Shown in pieces: positions 1 through 7,060 of a DNA stretch of 49,690 nt (position 1 is its first letter; each line of letters opens with the position of its first letter). Source of the stretch: DASQHW01 sp038209365 (lineage in GTDB: Bacteria; Actinomycetota; Acidimicrobiia; IMCC26256; PALSA-610); the NCBI GenBank assembly GCA_038209365.1, contig JBBQXS010000036.1, forward strand, positions 1-49,690, read 5' to 3'. Below the pieces are notes generated by a model that had not been told where the DNA came from, did no database searches, and was given only the letters and a program-made list of their open reading frames with translations. The position numbers and the translations under genes were made by a program.

Positions 1-36
1 TTGGGCCTGCCGATGGCTTACTGGGCCGGGGGTGGG

Positions 37-69
37 GTGGGTGGGGTGCGATGTTCGCACCCCACCCAC
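37..69. terminator. Strong hairpin downstream of the enoyl-CoA hydratase gene
   Basis: A perfect 15-bp inverted repeat, arms 37-51 and 55-69 with a 3-nt loop, lies 18 nt beyond the stop codon of the minus-strand hydratase gene. No T tract follows on either strand, so it is a terminator-like or mRNA-end-stabilising hairpin rather than a textbook intrinsic terminator. The rest of 1-87 is G-rich and holds nothing else I can support. Confidence 0.6.
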
Positions 70-87
70 GCCCACCCCCCTCGTGCG

Positions 88-912
88 TCACTCGCCCGTG
101 GGGCCGTCGAAGCGCGGCGCCCGCTTCTCGGTGTGCGACGCGAGCCCTTCGCGTACGTCGGGACCGCCGAACCCGTAGAACTCGTACGCAAGTGACGCGT
201 CGAGGATCGCCGACTGGGCGCGGTACCAATTGTTCAACGACTGCTTGGTGTAGCGGATCGCCGCCTGCGCGCCAGTGCTGAGCTTGCTCGCGACGTCGAG
301 TGCGGTGGCGTGCACCTCGTCGTCGTCGACGCACAAGGACACCAATCCGATGCGCTCGGCTTCCTCACCGGTGAGCGTCTCGCAGGTGAGCAGGTAGTAC
401 TTCGCCTTCGCCATGCCGCACAGCAACGGCCAACAGATTGCGGCGTGGTCGCCGGCCGCGATGCCGAGCCTGGTGTGGCCGTCGATGATCCGGGCGGTGC
501 GGGCCACGATCGAAACGTCGGCCAGGAGACCCGCCGCGAGACCGGCGCCGACGGCGGGGCCGTGGATCGCCGAGACGATCGGCTTGGCACAGTTGATCAC
601 GTTGAACACCAGGTCGCGCGCTTCGCGCAGCACGCGGGTGCGGGCCGTGTAGTCGCGCAGCATAGTGTCGAGCAGCTCGAAGCTGCCGCCCGCGGAGAAC
701 GCTTTCCCCGCGCCCTGCAACACGGCGACGTTCGTCTCGGGATCGCGGTCGACGACGAGCCACACGTCGGCGAGCTCACGGTGCACGTCGGGTCCGACCG
801 CGTTCAGGCCGGGCGCGTCGAGGGTGATGCGCAGCACGCCGTCGGCGGGACGGTCGAAGCGCAGGTGCGGGAACTCGTCGTATCTGGCGGACACGAGCGC
901 CATCCTTAGCAC
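88..912 (-). CDS. Enoyl-CoA hydratase/isomerase family protein
   Basis: 274 residues, the usual length for the crotonase superfamily, which acts on acyl-CoA thioesters in the cytoplasm (hydration, isomerisation or related chemistry). The N-terminal half carries the crotonase pattern: the ITLDAPGLNAVG strand, then GKAFSAGGSFE, which lines the CoA oxyanion hole. The middle has AVGAGLAAGLLADVSIVA, the second oxyanion loop. The usual catalytic Glu region reads as DGHTRLGIAAGDHAA, so the exact reaction cannot be named. The start is uncertain because MLR and a second Met three codons later are both possible. It stands alone, ending in the strong hairpin at 37-69. A role in fatty-acid or steroid side-chain breakdown is an inference from family and lipid-rich context. 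Confidence 0.9.
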   Translation of the reverse strand: MLRMALVSARYDEFPHLRFDRPADGVLRITLDAPGLNAVGPDVHRELADVWLVVDRDPETNVAVLQGAGKAFSAGGSFELLDTMLRDYTARTRVLREARDLVFNVINCAKPIVSAIHGPAVGAGLAAGLLADVSIVARTARIIDGHTRLGIAAGDHAAICWPLLCGMAKAKYYLLTCETLTGEEAERIGLVSLCVDDDEVHATALDVASKLSTGAQAAIRYTKQSLNNWYRAQSAILDASLAYEFYGFGGPDVREGLASHTEKRAPRFDGPTGE

Positions 913-921
913 TTCGTTGCG

Positions 922-1368
922 TCAGGGTGCGACGACGACCCACCCCCGCATGCCGTAGGCCAGGTGACCGGGCAGGTGGCACGCGAACTCGTAGCGGCCA
1001 GGCGCATCGAAGCGATAGAACGTCGCACCGATGTCGAGCGCCTTCACCGACACTTCGCCGGGCACCGGCGGGTGCGCCGCCTCTTTCCCACGCTCATGCC
1101 TCGCGTGCACGCTCGCGTCACCGACGACGAACTCGTGGGCGATTGGATCGTCGTTGTGCACGTGGAACTCCACGAGCGTGCCCGGGCGCACGTGCAACGT
1201 CGAGAACGAGAACCGGCTGTGCTGGATGCCGACATCGACCGTCACGAGCCCGGGTCCGAGCGGTGCCTCACTGTTCGCGTGCGCGGTGTCGTCGATCGCG
1301 TATCCGCCGAGAGCGGTCGCGACCGCAACCGCGATCGCGACCACACTCGACACGAGGACACGCCTCAT
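922..1368 (-). CDS. Secreted cupredoxin-like protein
   Basis: 148 residues. A basic N-terminus (MRRVLVSS) and a hydrophobic stretch ending near residue 25 form a signal peptide. The rest is a plastocyanin/cupredoxin fold: VDVGIQHSRFSFSTLHVRPG, an HNDDPIAHEF segment with a copper-type His, and a C-terminal YEFACHLPGHLAYGM loop with the Cys-His-His-Met ligand order of type 1 copper sites. I infer an extracytoplasmic electron-transfer or copper protein. The start ATG overlaps the stop TGA of the upstream DUF2330 gene (ATGA at 1365-1368), so the two are almost certainly translationally coupled. The open frame extends further upstream to 1815, but that part is only the shadow of the DUF2330 gene. 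Confidence 0.88.
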   Translation of the reverse strand: MRRVLVSSVVAIAVAVATALGGYAIDDTAHANSEAPLGPGLVTVDVGIQHSRFSFSTLHVRPGTLVEFHVHNDDPIAHEFVVGDASVHARHERGKEAAHPPVPGEVSVKALDIGATFYRFDAPGRYEFACHLPGHLAYGMRGWVVVAP

Positions 1369-2423
1369 GCGGGCATTCCCACGCGCGGGCGGCGACGGCT
1401 GAACACCCCGGCGACGCCGAACGCGAGCGTGCCGGTCAGCACCGCCGCGGCGATGGGCCACAACGCCGGACCGGTGCCGGTCACGATCGGACGCGCCTGC
1501 TCGGCCTGCACGCCGGTGTCGGTGAGCCTGGGCGTCGCGCCGCCGTGCGTCGACATGGCGAGGTCGTAGTCGAGGTTGCCGGCGGTGGTGTCGAGCGGCA
1601 GATACGTGAACCACATGCGATCGGGGATCCAGCCCATGCCCTTGTCCGAGCGCAGGTCCGCAAGGAGATCGGGCGTCGCCCACTCGTGGCGGGACAGCGC
1701 GAGGCCCGGCCCGCCCGCCAGCAGCTTGGGCTCGCTGTCGGTGAGGATGAACACGTCGGCGTTCACGGCCTCGTTCTTGTCGAGACCGAGGCCGAGGATG
1801 CGCAGCGGCACCCACGGCTCGCGGGTCGGCATGGTGAGCATGATCGGTGTGCCGTCACCCGAGGTCTGGCCGAGGTCGCGTGCGCGAGACGCGTCGAAGC
1901 GGGCCGCCATGAACACCGGACTGCGACGAGCGTAGAAGTCGAGCACTTCGGGCGCGTCGGGCGAGAGCAGGAAGCCATGGTCGGTCGCCCACTTGCCGAC
2001 CGCCGCGCCGCCACCGCGCAGGATCGTGATGTCGAGCGCGTCGATCTTCTTCTGGATCAGCACCTCGGCGGCGGGCGCCGATGCCTTGGCACTGAGCACG
2101 CCGTCGAACGCGACGCGTACCGGCGGTGCGACCTCACGCTGGAGCCGCTGCAACGTCCAGTCGCCGCCGCGCTCGACGTCCGTCGGCACGGCCGGCAACG
2201 GCACGATCGAACCGAGCTCCTTGCCTTCGCCGGTGAACTTGAACGACGTCACGTAGCGCTCGACGCCGTTGTGGTACGCGGCGAGGGTCGACGTGCGTGT
2301 GAGGCGGATGCTGCCGTTCTCCCCGACGAGGCCGGCACAGGCAGCCGCCGGCGCCGCGGCGCCGAGGACCACTGCCGGGACGGCCATCGCCAGTGCTGCC
2401 CATCGAAGAGCTTGTGCGTGCAT
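1365..2423 (-). CDS. DUF2330-type secreted, membrane-anchored protein
   Basis: 352 residues. The N-terminus (MHAQALRWAALAMAV onward) is a signal peptide ending near the ACAGLVGENG motif, which resembles the CGG/CAG start of mature DUF2330 proteins. The body has the expected 'VPLPAVPTDVERGGDWTLQR' and 'FILTDSEPKLL' segments. A C-terminal hydrophobic helix (ALWPIAAAVLTGTLAFGVAG) followed by basic residues suggests a membrane or surface anchor. Function is unknown for the family. I chose the start at 2423 because GGAGG sits about 6 nt upstream, although the frame is open to 2831. It is the first gene of a two-gene operon with the cupredoxin-like gene and is divergent from the patatin gene at 2544. 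Confidence 0.88.
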   Translation of the reverse strand: MHAQALRWAALAMAVPAVVLGAAAPAAACAGLVGENGSIRLTRTSTLAAYHNGVERYVTSFKFTGEGKELGSIVPLPAVPTDVERGGDWTLQRLQREVAPPVRVAFDGVLSAKASAPAAEVLIQKKIDALDITILRGGGAAVGKWATDHGFLLSPDAPEVLDFYARRSPVFMAARFDASRARDLGQTSGDGTPIMLTMPTREPWVPLRILGLGLDKNEAVNADVFILTDSEPKLLAGGPGLALSRHEWATPDLLADLRSDKGMGWIPDRMWFTYLPLDTTAGNLDYDLAMSTHGGATPRLTDTGVQAEQARPIVTGTGPALWPIAAAVLTGTLAFGVAGVFSRRRPRVGMPA

Positions 2424-2543
2424 GCGATCCTCCGACTCTTTGAAGTTGGAGGTCGGACGACCGCCGCCGCCCGGGAGTTCCCACCAAAGGCGAATCGGGT
2501 CACGGGATGGGTAGCGTGCGGCCCGACCTCCGAGAGGATTTCT

Positions 2544-3575
2544 GTGCGCACACCACCCGAGGATGCACGGCCGGCGAGGGCATCTTCGTGCCCGGGCGCG
2601 CGTCGTCGAATCGGCCTCGTGCTGGGCGCGGGAGGCGCGGTCGGCCACGCCTTTCACAGTGGCGTCCTGTCTGCGCTCTCCGAGGGCACCGGGTGGGACG
2701 CACGCGACGCCGAAGTCGTCGTCGGGACCTCGGCCGGATCGGTGGTCGGCGCGCTGCTCCGCGCCGGTCTCTCCGGCGCCGATCTGGCGGCCCGGGCCAT
2801 GGACATGCCGCTCTCCCCCGAAGGCCGGCATCTCGTCTCCATCGCCGAGAGGGCGCGCGGCGATCAGCCGCCGATCCCGTCCCGCCCGCCCGGCCGGTCA
2901 CGTCGCACGGTGCCCGCGATGTCGGCTCCCGGCGCCTTCGTTCGCGCCGCCCTCCAACCGTGGAACGCGCGACCGGCTGCCCTGATGGCCGCGGCGATGC
3001 CCGAGGGTCGCGTCCCGACGGAGCTCATTGCGAACGGGTTGCGGCCGTTGTTCGATCGCTGGCCCGAGCAGCGCTTGTGGATCAACGCCGTCGAGCTGGA
3101 GTCGGGCCGGCGTATCACGTTCGGTCGCGACAACCGTGTGCACACCGACGTTGCGACGGCAGTCGCGGCATCGTGCGCGATCCCTGGCTTGTTCGCGCCG
3201 GTTCCCATTGGCGGTGTTCGGTACGTGGACGGTGGTGTCCATTCACCGACGAACGCCGACCTCGTTGCCGGGCTCGAGCTCGATCTCGTCGTCGTGTCCT
3301 CGCCGATGTCGATGGCGCGCAACGGCGTGCGGCTCGCGCCCGATCAGCTCGCCCGTCGCCTGTCACTGATCGCGCTCGCGCGCGAGGTGCAGCGAATACG
3401 CGCGGCAGGGACGCCGGTGCTGACGTTCCAACCGACCGACACCGTGCTCGACGTCATGGGTTGGAACGCGATGGACGCGTCGCGGCGGGCGGACGTCACG
3501 CGCAGGGCGCGTAGTTCCGCGGCGCGCCGGCTCGAGCGTCCCGACGCGCGCGACCGGGTGGCGTTGCTCAAGTGA
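2544..3575 (+). CDS. Patatin-like phospholipase
   Basis: 343 residues from a GTG start preceded by GAGAGGA. All three patatin landmarks are present: the oxyanion Gly-rich loop GAGGAVG at about 28-34, the nucleophile elbow GTSAGS with Ser63, and the catalytic Asp in VRYVDGGVHSPTNADL. It should be a Ser-Asp dyad lipid acyl hydrolase acting in the cytoplasm or at the inner membrane face. A low-complexity Arg/Pro segment (about 110-130) interrupts the domain. The same frame stays open from 927, but the upstream part lies opposite the DUF2330 and cupredoxin genes. It faces the caspase-like gene convergently, with a hairpin between them. Confidence 0.92.
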   Translation: MRTPPEDARPARASSCPGARRRIGLVLGAGGAVGHAFHSGVLSALSEGTGWDARDAEVVVGTSAGSVVGALLRAGLSGADLAARAMDMPLSPEGRHLVSIAERARGDQPPIPSRPPGRSRRTVPAMSAPGAFVRAALQPWNARPAALMAAAMPEGRVPTELIANGLRPLFDRWPEQRLWINAVELESGRRITFGRDNRVHTDVATAVAASCAIPGLFAPVPIGGVRYVDGGVHSPTNADLVAGLELDLVVVSSPMSMARNGVRLAPDQLARRLSLIALAREVQRIRAAGTPVLTFQPTDTVLDVMGWNAMDASRRADVTRRARSSAARRLERPDARDRVALLK

Positions 3576-3577
3576 GC

Positions 3578-3594
3578 GGCCGCGACGCGCGGCC
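3578..3594. terminator. Hairpin between convergent genes
   Basis: A perfect 7-bp GC stem (GGCCGCG/CGCGGCC) with a 3-nt loop sits in the 27-nt gap between the stops of the patatin gene and the caspase-like gene. Its position suits a bidirectional terminator. No T tract is present. Confidence 0.5.
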
Positions 3595-3602
3595 TTGCAC
3601 GC

Positions 3603-5036
3603 CTAGTGCGACAGCACCTGCACGGTCCTTCCGCACTGAATCGCGATGCTCCGCACATCGGCGGCCGCGCTGAGCTGGACGCTCCAGCGCAATGTTCCTG
3701 CCCGTTCGAACGGGGCAAGTTCTGCTGCATAGAGGCTGACGCCCGGTGGCGCGGTCACGTCGCCCGCCGTGCGAACGAGCGAGATTCGCGTGTTGGGGCC
3801 GTTATCGATGCTCAAGATCGCCGACACGGCCGGGCGAACCGCAGATGGCGAGGTCGCAACGGCCACCGCGAACCGGGCGCGACCGCGCGTGCATTCCGCG
3901 GCGAGCCGGGCGCGACCCGTCGCGGCGAAGGAGGTCGATGTGGTCGGCGCCACCGCGAACGTCGGTGGCGACGCCGAACGCGAGCTCTTGCCGCCGGTGG
4001 ACGCGAACGCGCCGAGCACCGCGGCCGCCCCGAGCGCGGCGGTACCGACCAGGGCGATCGGGCGCCTCAGGCGGCGCCGCGGCACCGGGGGGGCGGCCGG
4101 CCGAGTTCCTGACCCCCCGGTCGGTGGTGACGACGGAGGAACAGGAGGAGGCGGAGGAGGAGCACTTCCCCGAGGCGGTGCGGACGACGACGGCGGAGGT
4201 AGCGAAGGCGGAGGTAGCGAAGGCGGAGGAAGCGAAGGCGGAAGCGGCGGAGAAGCCGAAGGAGGCACGCGACTGCGCCCGGCCGTGTATCGCCGCGGCG
4301 GGCGCGGGAGCGGCGCGGCCGCCGCCGGCAGGGGTTGGTCGGCACTGACCTGCACCTCTTCGTCGAACGGCTTGCGATCGCGATACCTGATGACCGCCAT
4401 GGCCCGCGCCCGCGTGCTCGACACGATGCACTGCGGCGGCAGCCCGACCTGTTCGACGCGCCGGCTCGCGAACGCGAACAACTCGTCGAGCGTGAGCACG
4501 CCGTCGCGGTCGAGGTCCGCAGCCCGCGTGGCGATCCCGTTCGCGAGCAATCGTGCGATCCCCCCGTGGAGCCCCATGCTCCTCGCGTTCGACACCATGA
4601 CACCGACCGCGAGACCGGCGAAGGATTGTTCGAGCGCGCCCAGGCGATCGCCCATCGATACGAAGCGATCGTCGTCGGCGAAGATGCAATCGAAGATCAC
4701 GACGATCGGCCGGCGCGACCTCTGGATGGCGGCTCGCACCGCGTCGATCGGGACCGCGGTCAACGGCGTCGGTGTCTCGTCGGCACGCACGAAGAACAGG
4801 CGACCGGCGTTATCGCGCACGACATGCCCGCAGAACACCAACAATGTCAGCGCGTCCGCCGGAGCCGCGGATGCGTCCGGGAGCGCGTGGAGGACGACCG
4901 CGCCGGGCGGGTCGATCAGCGGAACAAGCTCGACGGGAGCGTCGGTCGAGCCGCCGATCGCCGCGAGCAGCTCACGCGCTTCCGTCGACGAGGACTCGCC
5001 GGCGACCACGATCGCAGCGGTGATCATGTCCGGCAC
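3603..5036 (-). CDS. Caspase-like (C14 fold) membrane protein with Pro-rich linker
   Basis: 477 residues. The N-terminal ~220 residues look like a bacterial caspase-like domain: LLVFCGH with His71 in the place of the catalytic His, then VVIFDCIFA at 112-120, equivalent to the D-x-C-x-S/G cysteine strand. In the usual alignment the nucleophile position is Ile118, with a Cys one residue earlier (Cys117), so it may be inactive or diverged. An EF-hand-like loop, DLDRDGVLTLDE, lies at 174-185. A Pro/Ser-rich linker at about 245-310 contains LPPPS repeats. One membrane helix follows at about 325-346, then a ~130-residue extracytoplasmic domain. The start is GTG at 5036. It lies downstream of a WS/DGAT gene and a cNMP-binding gene on the same strand. 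Substrate and role are unknown. Confidence 0.8.
   Translation of the reverse strand: MPDMITAAIVVAGESSSTEARELLAAIGGSTDAPVELVPLIDPPGAVVLHALPDASAAPADALTLLVFCGHVVRDNAGRLFFVRADETPTPLTAVPIDAVRAAIQRSRRPIVVIFDCIFADDDRFVSMGDRLGALEQSFAGLAVGVMVSNARSMGLHGGIARLLANGIATRAADLDRDGVLTLDELFAFASRRVEQVGLPPQCIVSSTRARAMAVIRYRDRKPFDEEVQVSADQPLPAAAAPLPRPPRRYTAGRSRVPPSASPPLPPSLPPPSLPPPSLPPPSSSAPPRGSAPPPPPPVPPSSPPTGGSGTRPAAPPVPRRRLRRPIALVGTAALGAAAVLGAFASTGGKSSRSASPPTFAVAPTTSTSFAATGRARLAAECTRGRARFAVAVATSPSAVRPAVSAILSIDNGPNTRISLVRTAGDVTAPPGVSLYAAELAPFERAGTLRWSVQLSAAADVRSIAIQCGRTVQVLSH
4192..4236. repeat. Three near-identical 15-bp tandem units
   Basis: Units at 4192-4206, 4207-4221 and 4222-4236 differ at one base. A degenerate fourth follows to about 4251. 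They are in frame and encode LPPPS on the minus strand inside the caspase-like gene's linker, so copy number could change by slippage without breaking the frame. Confidence 0.85.
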
Positions 5037-5093
5037 TGCTCACCCCGTCGTCGAGAAGGTTCAGTCGTCCGGGCCGCGCCGATCGCGCAACAT

Positions 5094-6488
5094 TCAGACG
5101 GTCGCAGACTTCTCCTCGGCGAGTTTCAACAGTTCGGTCATACCGGCTTCGATCCCGCCGCACAGCACCGCGATGTCCGCCGCCGTGTCGTAGTCACCGG
5201 TGACCCCGTAGTTCAGCATGCCGTTGTACGAGAAGATGGCGACGCCGATGCGGACCTGGCTCGCGAGCGGCACGAACGGGAAGGCCTCGAGCATCGATCG
5301 CCCGCAGGCGTACAGCTGCATCTGGGGGCCCGGCACGTTCGTCGTGACCGTGTTGATGTTGCGCTGCGGAATGCGCATTGCAACGCGGGTGCCGAGCGCG
5401 AGCAGCAACGACGGCGCAAATCCCGACAGCGACGTGAGCACCTCACCGGCGACGGCCTGCTTCGATTCCTTGAGGCCGTCCATCTGCGCCCGTATCGCAT
5501 CGAGACGCTCGGCGGGGTCCGCGAGGCCGACCGGCAGCTCGGCGATCATCGCCGACACGCGGTTGTTGTATGTCCCGCGTTCACCCGGCGTGCGTACCGA
5601 GACCGGCACCAGCGTCCGCACGACCCGGCCCTCGACACTTTCGTCGCGCGACACCAGCAGGTCCCGGAAGCCACGCGTGAGGACGGTGAGCACGACATCG
5701 TTCACCGTGCCGCCGAGCCCGCGTCGCACCGTCTTCACGTCGGCGAGCGTCGTGCGCGCCCAGTCCCAACGGCGGTGCGGCCCGATCGGACCGTTGAGCG
5801 TCGACACCGGCGTCGGCCGCACGACACCCGTCCAGGCGCGGAGGCCGCGGGCGACTTCGCGGAAGGACCGCAACATCTGGCGCGGCGCGCGTGTCGAGGC
5901 GCGCGCGGCTCTGAGTTGCTCGTAAGGACTCGCGACGAGATCGACGAGCGCGTCGCGCACGAGCCGCGCGTTGCCGGGTTCGCTCTCCGGCTGCCACACG
6001 TCGGGCATGGGGCGCGCCGGCTCCGGTTCCGGATCGAGGACGACGGTGAGAAGGTCGGTACCGGAAACGCCGTCGACCATGCAGTGATGCACTTTCGAGA
6101 CGAGCGCCCAATGGTCGCGGTCCAGGCCTTCGACCATCCACATCTCCCAGAGCGGCTTGTGGCGATCGAGATGTTGTGCCATCACGCGTCCGACGAGATT
6201 CCGCAGCTCGCGGTCGCCACCCGGCGACGCCAGCGCGGTGTGCCGGAGGTGGTAGCCGAGGTGGAAGTGCGGGTCGTCGACCCACAATGGCCGGCCGAGT
6301 TGGAGCGGCACGAACCGCACCTTCTGGCGGTAGCGCGGCACGGCCGGCAGCTTGGCCGAGACCATCGCCTCGAACTCGTCGTAGGTGGGCGGAGGACCGG
6401 CGAAGACCGCGACCGACCCGATGTGCATCGGGCTCACGGCGTCCTCGACGTGCAGGAACGACGCGTCTTGCGGGCTCATGCGGTCCAT
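5094..6488 (-). CDS. WS/DGAT-type acyltransferase (wax ester synthase / diacylglycerol acyltransferase), copy 1
   Basis: 464 residues, full length for the family that transfers an acyl group from acyl-CoA to a fatty alcohol or diacylglycerol at the membrane. The N-terminus MSPQDASFLHVED is the typical opening. The catalytic HHxxxDG motif is intact (HHCMVDG at 134-140), preceded by KPLWEMW at 111-117. The structural TVNDVVLTVL segment and a C-terminal NTVTTNVPGP block are also present. It follows a small cNMP-binding gene by 40 nt and precedes the caspase-like gene by 57 nt on the same strand, suggesting one transcript. It is the first of three divergent copies in the window. Confidence 0.95.
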   Translation of the reverse strand: MDRMSPQDASFLHVEDAVSPMHIGSVAVFAGPPPTYDEFEAMVSAKLPAVPRYRQKVRFVPLQLGRPLWVDDPHFHLGYHLRHTALASPGGDRELRNLVGRVMAQHLDRHKPLWEMWMVEGLDRDHWALVSKVHHCMVDGVSGTDLLTVVLDPEPEPARPMPDVWQPESEPGNARLVRDALVDLVASPYEQLRAARASTRAPRQMLRSFREVARGLRAWTGVVRPTPVSTLNGPIGPHRRWDWARTTLADVKTVRRGLGGTVNDVVLTVLTRGFRDLLVSRDESVEGRVVRTLVPVSVRTPGERGTYNNRVSAMIAELPVGLADPAERLDAIRAQMDGLKESKQAVAGEVLTSLSGFAPSLLLALGTRVAMRIPQRNINTVTTNVPGPQMQLYACGRSMLEAFPFVPLASQVRIGVAIFSYNGMLNYGVTGDYDTAADIAVLCGGIEAGMTELLKLAEEKSATV

Positions 6489-6528
6489 CTGCTACCCCCT
6501 CGTCACGGCGTGCGACGAGCGTAGCGGC

Positions 6529-6957
6529 TCAACTTTGCGCTGTAACGCGGCGCGCCTCGCGCAACTCGCCGGCAAGGGCGATCAGCAGTTGCTCGGCGAG
6601 GTCGGAGAACTCGCGCAGCAACGTGCGGAACATGCGGATGCCGATCACCGCCACTTTTACATCGGTCTCCGCGACGACTGTCGCGCTGCGAGGCTCTCCG
6701 TCGAGAATCGCGAGCTCGCCGAAGTAGGCGCCCGGGCCCACCCGGTTGAGCTCCTCGCCGCCGCTCTGCACGATCGCGTTCCCCTCGAGGATCACGAACA
6801 GGGCGTCGCCGGACTCTCCTTCCTTCACCAGATCGACACCCGCAGGCAGATCGGCGATCTGGGCGTGGCGCGCGATCGTACGACGCTGGCGCGGCGTGCA
6901 TCGCGAGAAGAGCTTGACGTCCTCCAGCAACTCCGCCAGCTCTCGCTTTGGTCCCAT
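6529..6957 (-). CDS. Single-domain cyclic-nucleotide-binding protein
   Basis: 142 residues made of one cNMP-binding (CRP-like) domain with no DNA-binding domain. The beta-roll includes LPAGVDLVKEGESGDALFVI. The phosphate-binding cassette is intact, YFGELAILDGEPRSATV, with the Glu (residue 80) and Arg (residue 90) that contact ribose and phosphate in this family. The C-terminal helix ends at about 137. It probably acts as a cAMP or cGMP sensor that regulates a partner, perhaps the acyltransferase encoded 40 nt downstream; that link is inferred from position. It is divergent from the MMPL gene. Confidence 0.9.
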   Translation of the reverse strand: MGPKRELAELLEDVKLFSRCTPRQRRTIARHAQIADLPAGVDLVKEGESGDALFVILEGNAIVQSGGEELNRVGPGAYFGELAILDGEPRSATVVAETDVKVAVIGIRMFRTLLREFSDLAEQLLIALAGELREARRVTAQS

Positions 6958-7060
6958 GTCGGCTCCCCGCGTGCGCCCCTTGGCCTTCGGCGTTTACGAT
7001 CCGCCGCGCAACACTCTTGCATGACTGGCGCGGGCGAGTCGACACACAAACGGGGGGAAC

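Noticed and set aside
927..2543. Long plus-strand open frame running into the patatin gene (927-3575 as a whole)
   Set aside because: The first half lies antisense to the DUF2330 and cupredoxin genes, is Arg-rich and shows no domain; only the part from 2544 is protein-like.
4335..6524. 729-residue plus-strand open frame opposite the WS/DGAT copy 1 gene
   Set aside because: Composition is dominated by Arg/His as expected for antisense of a GC-rich gene, and no domain is visible; the minus-strand protein is a clear family member.
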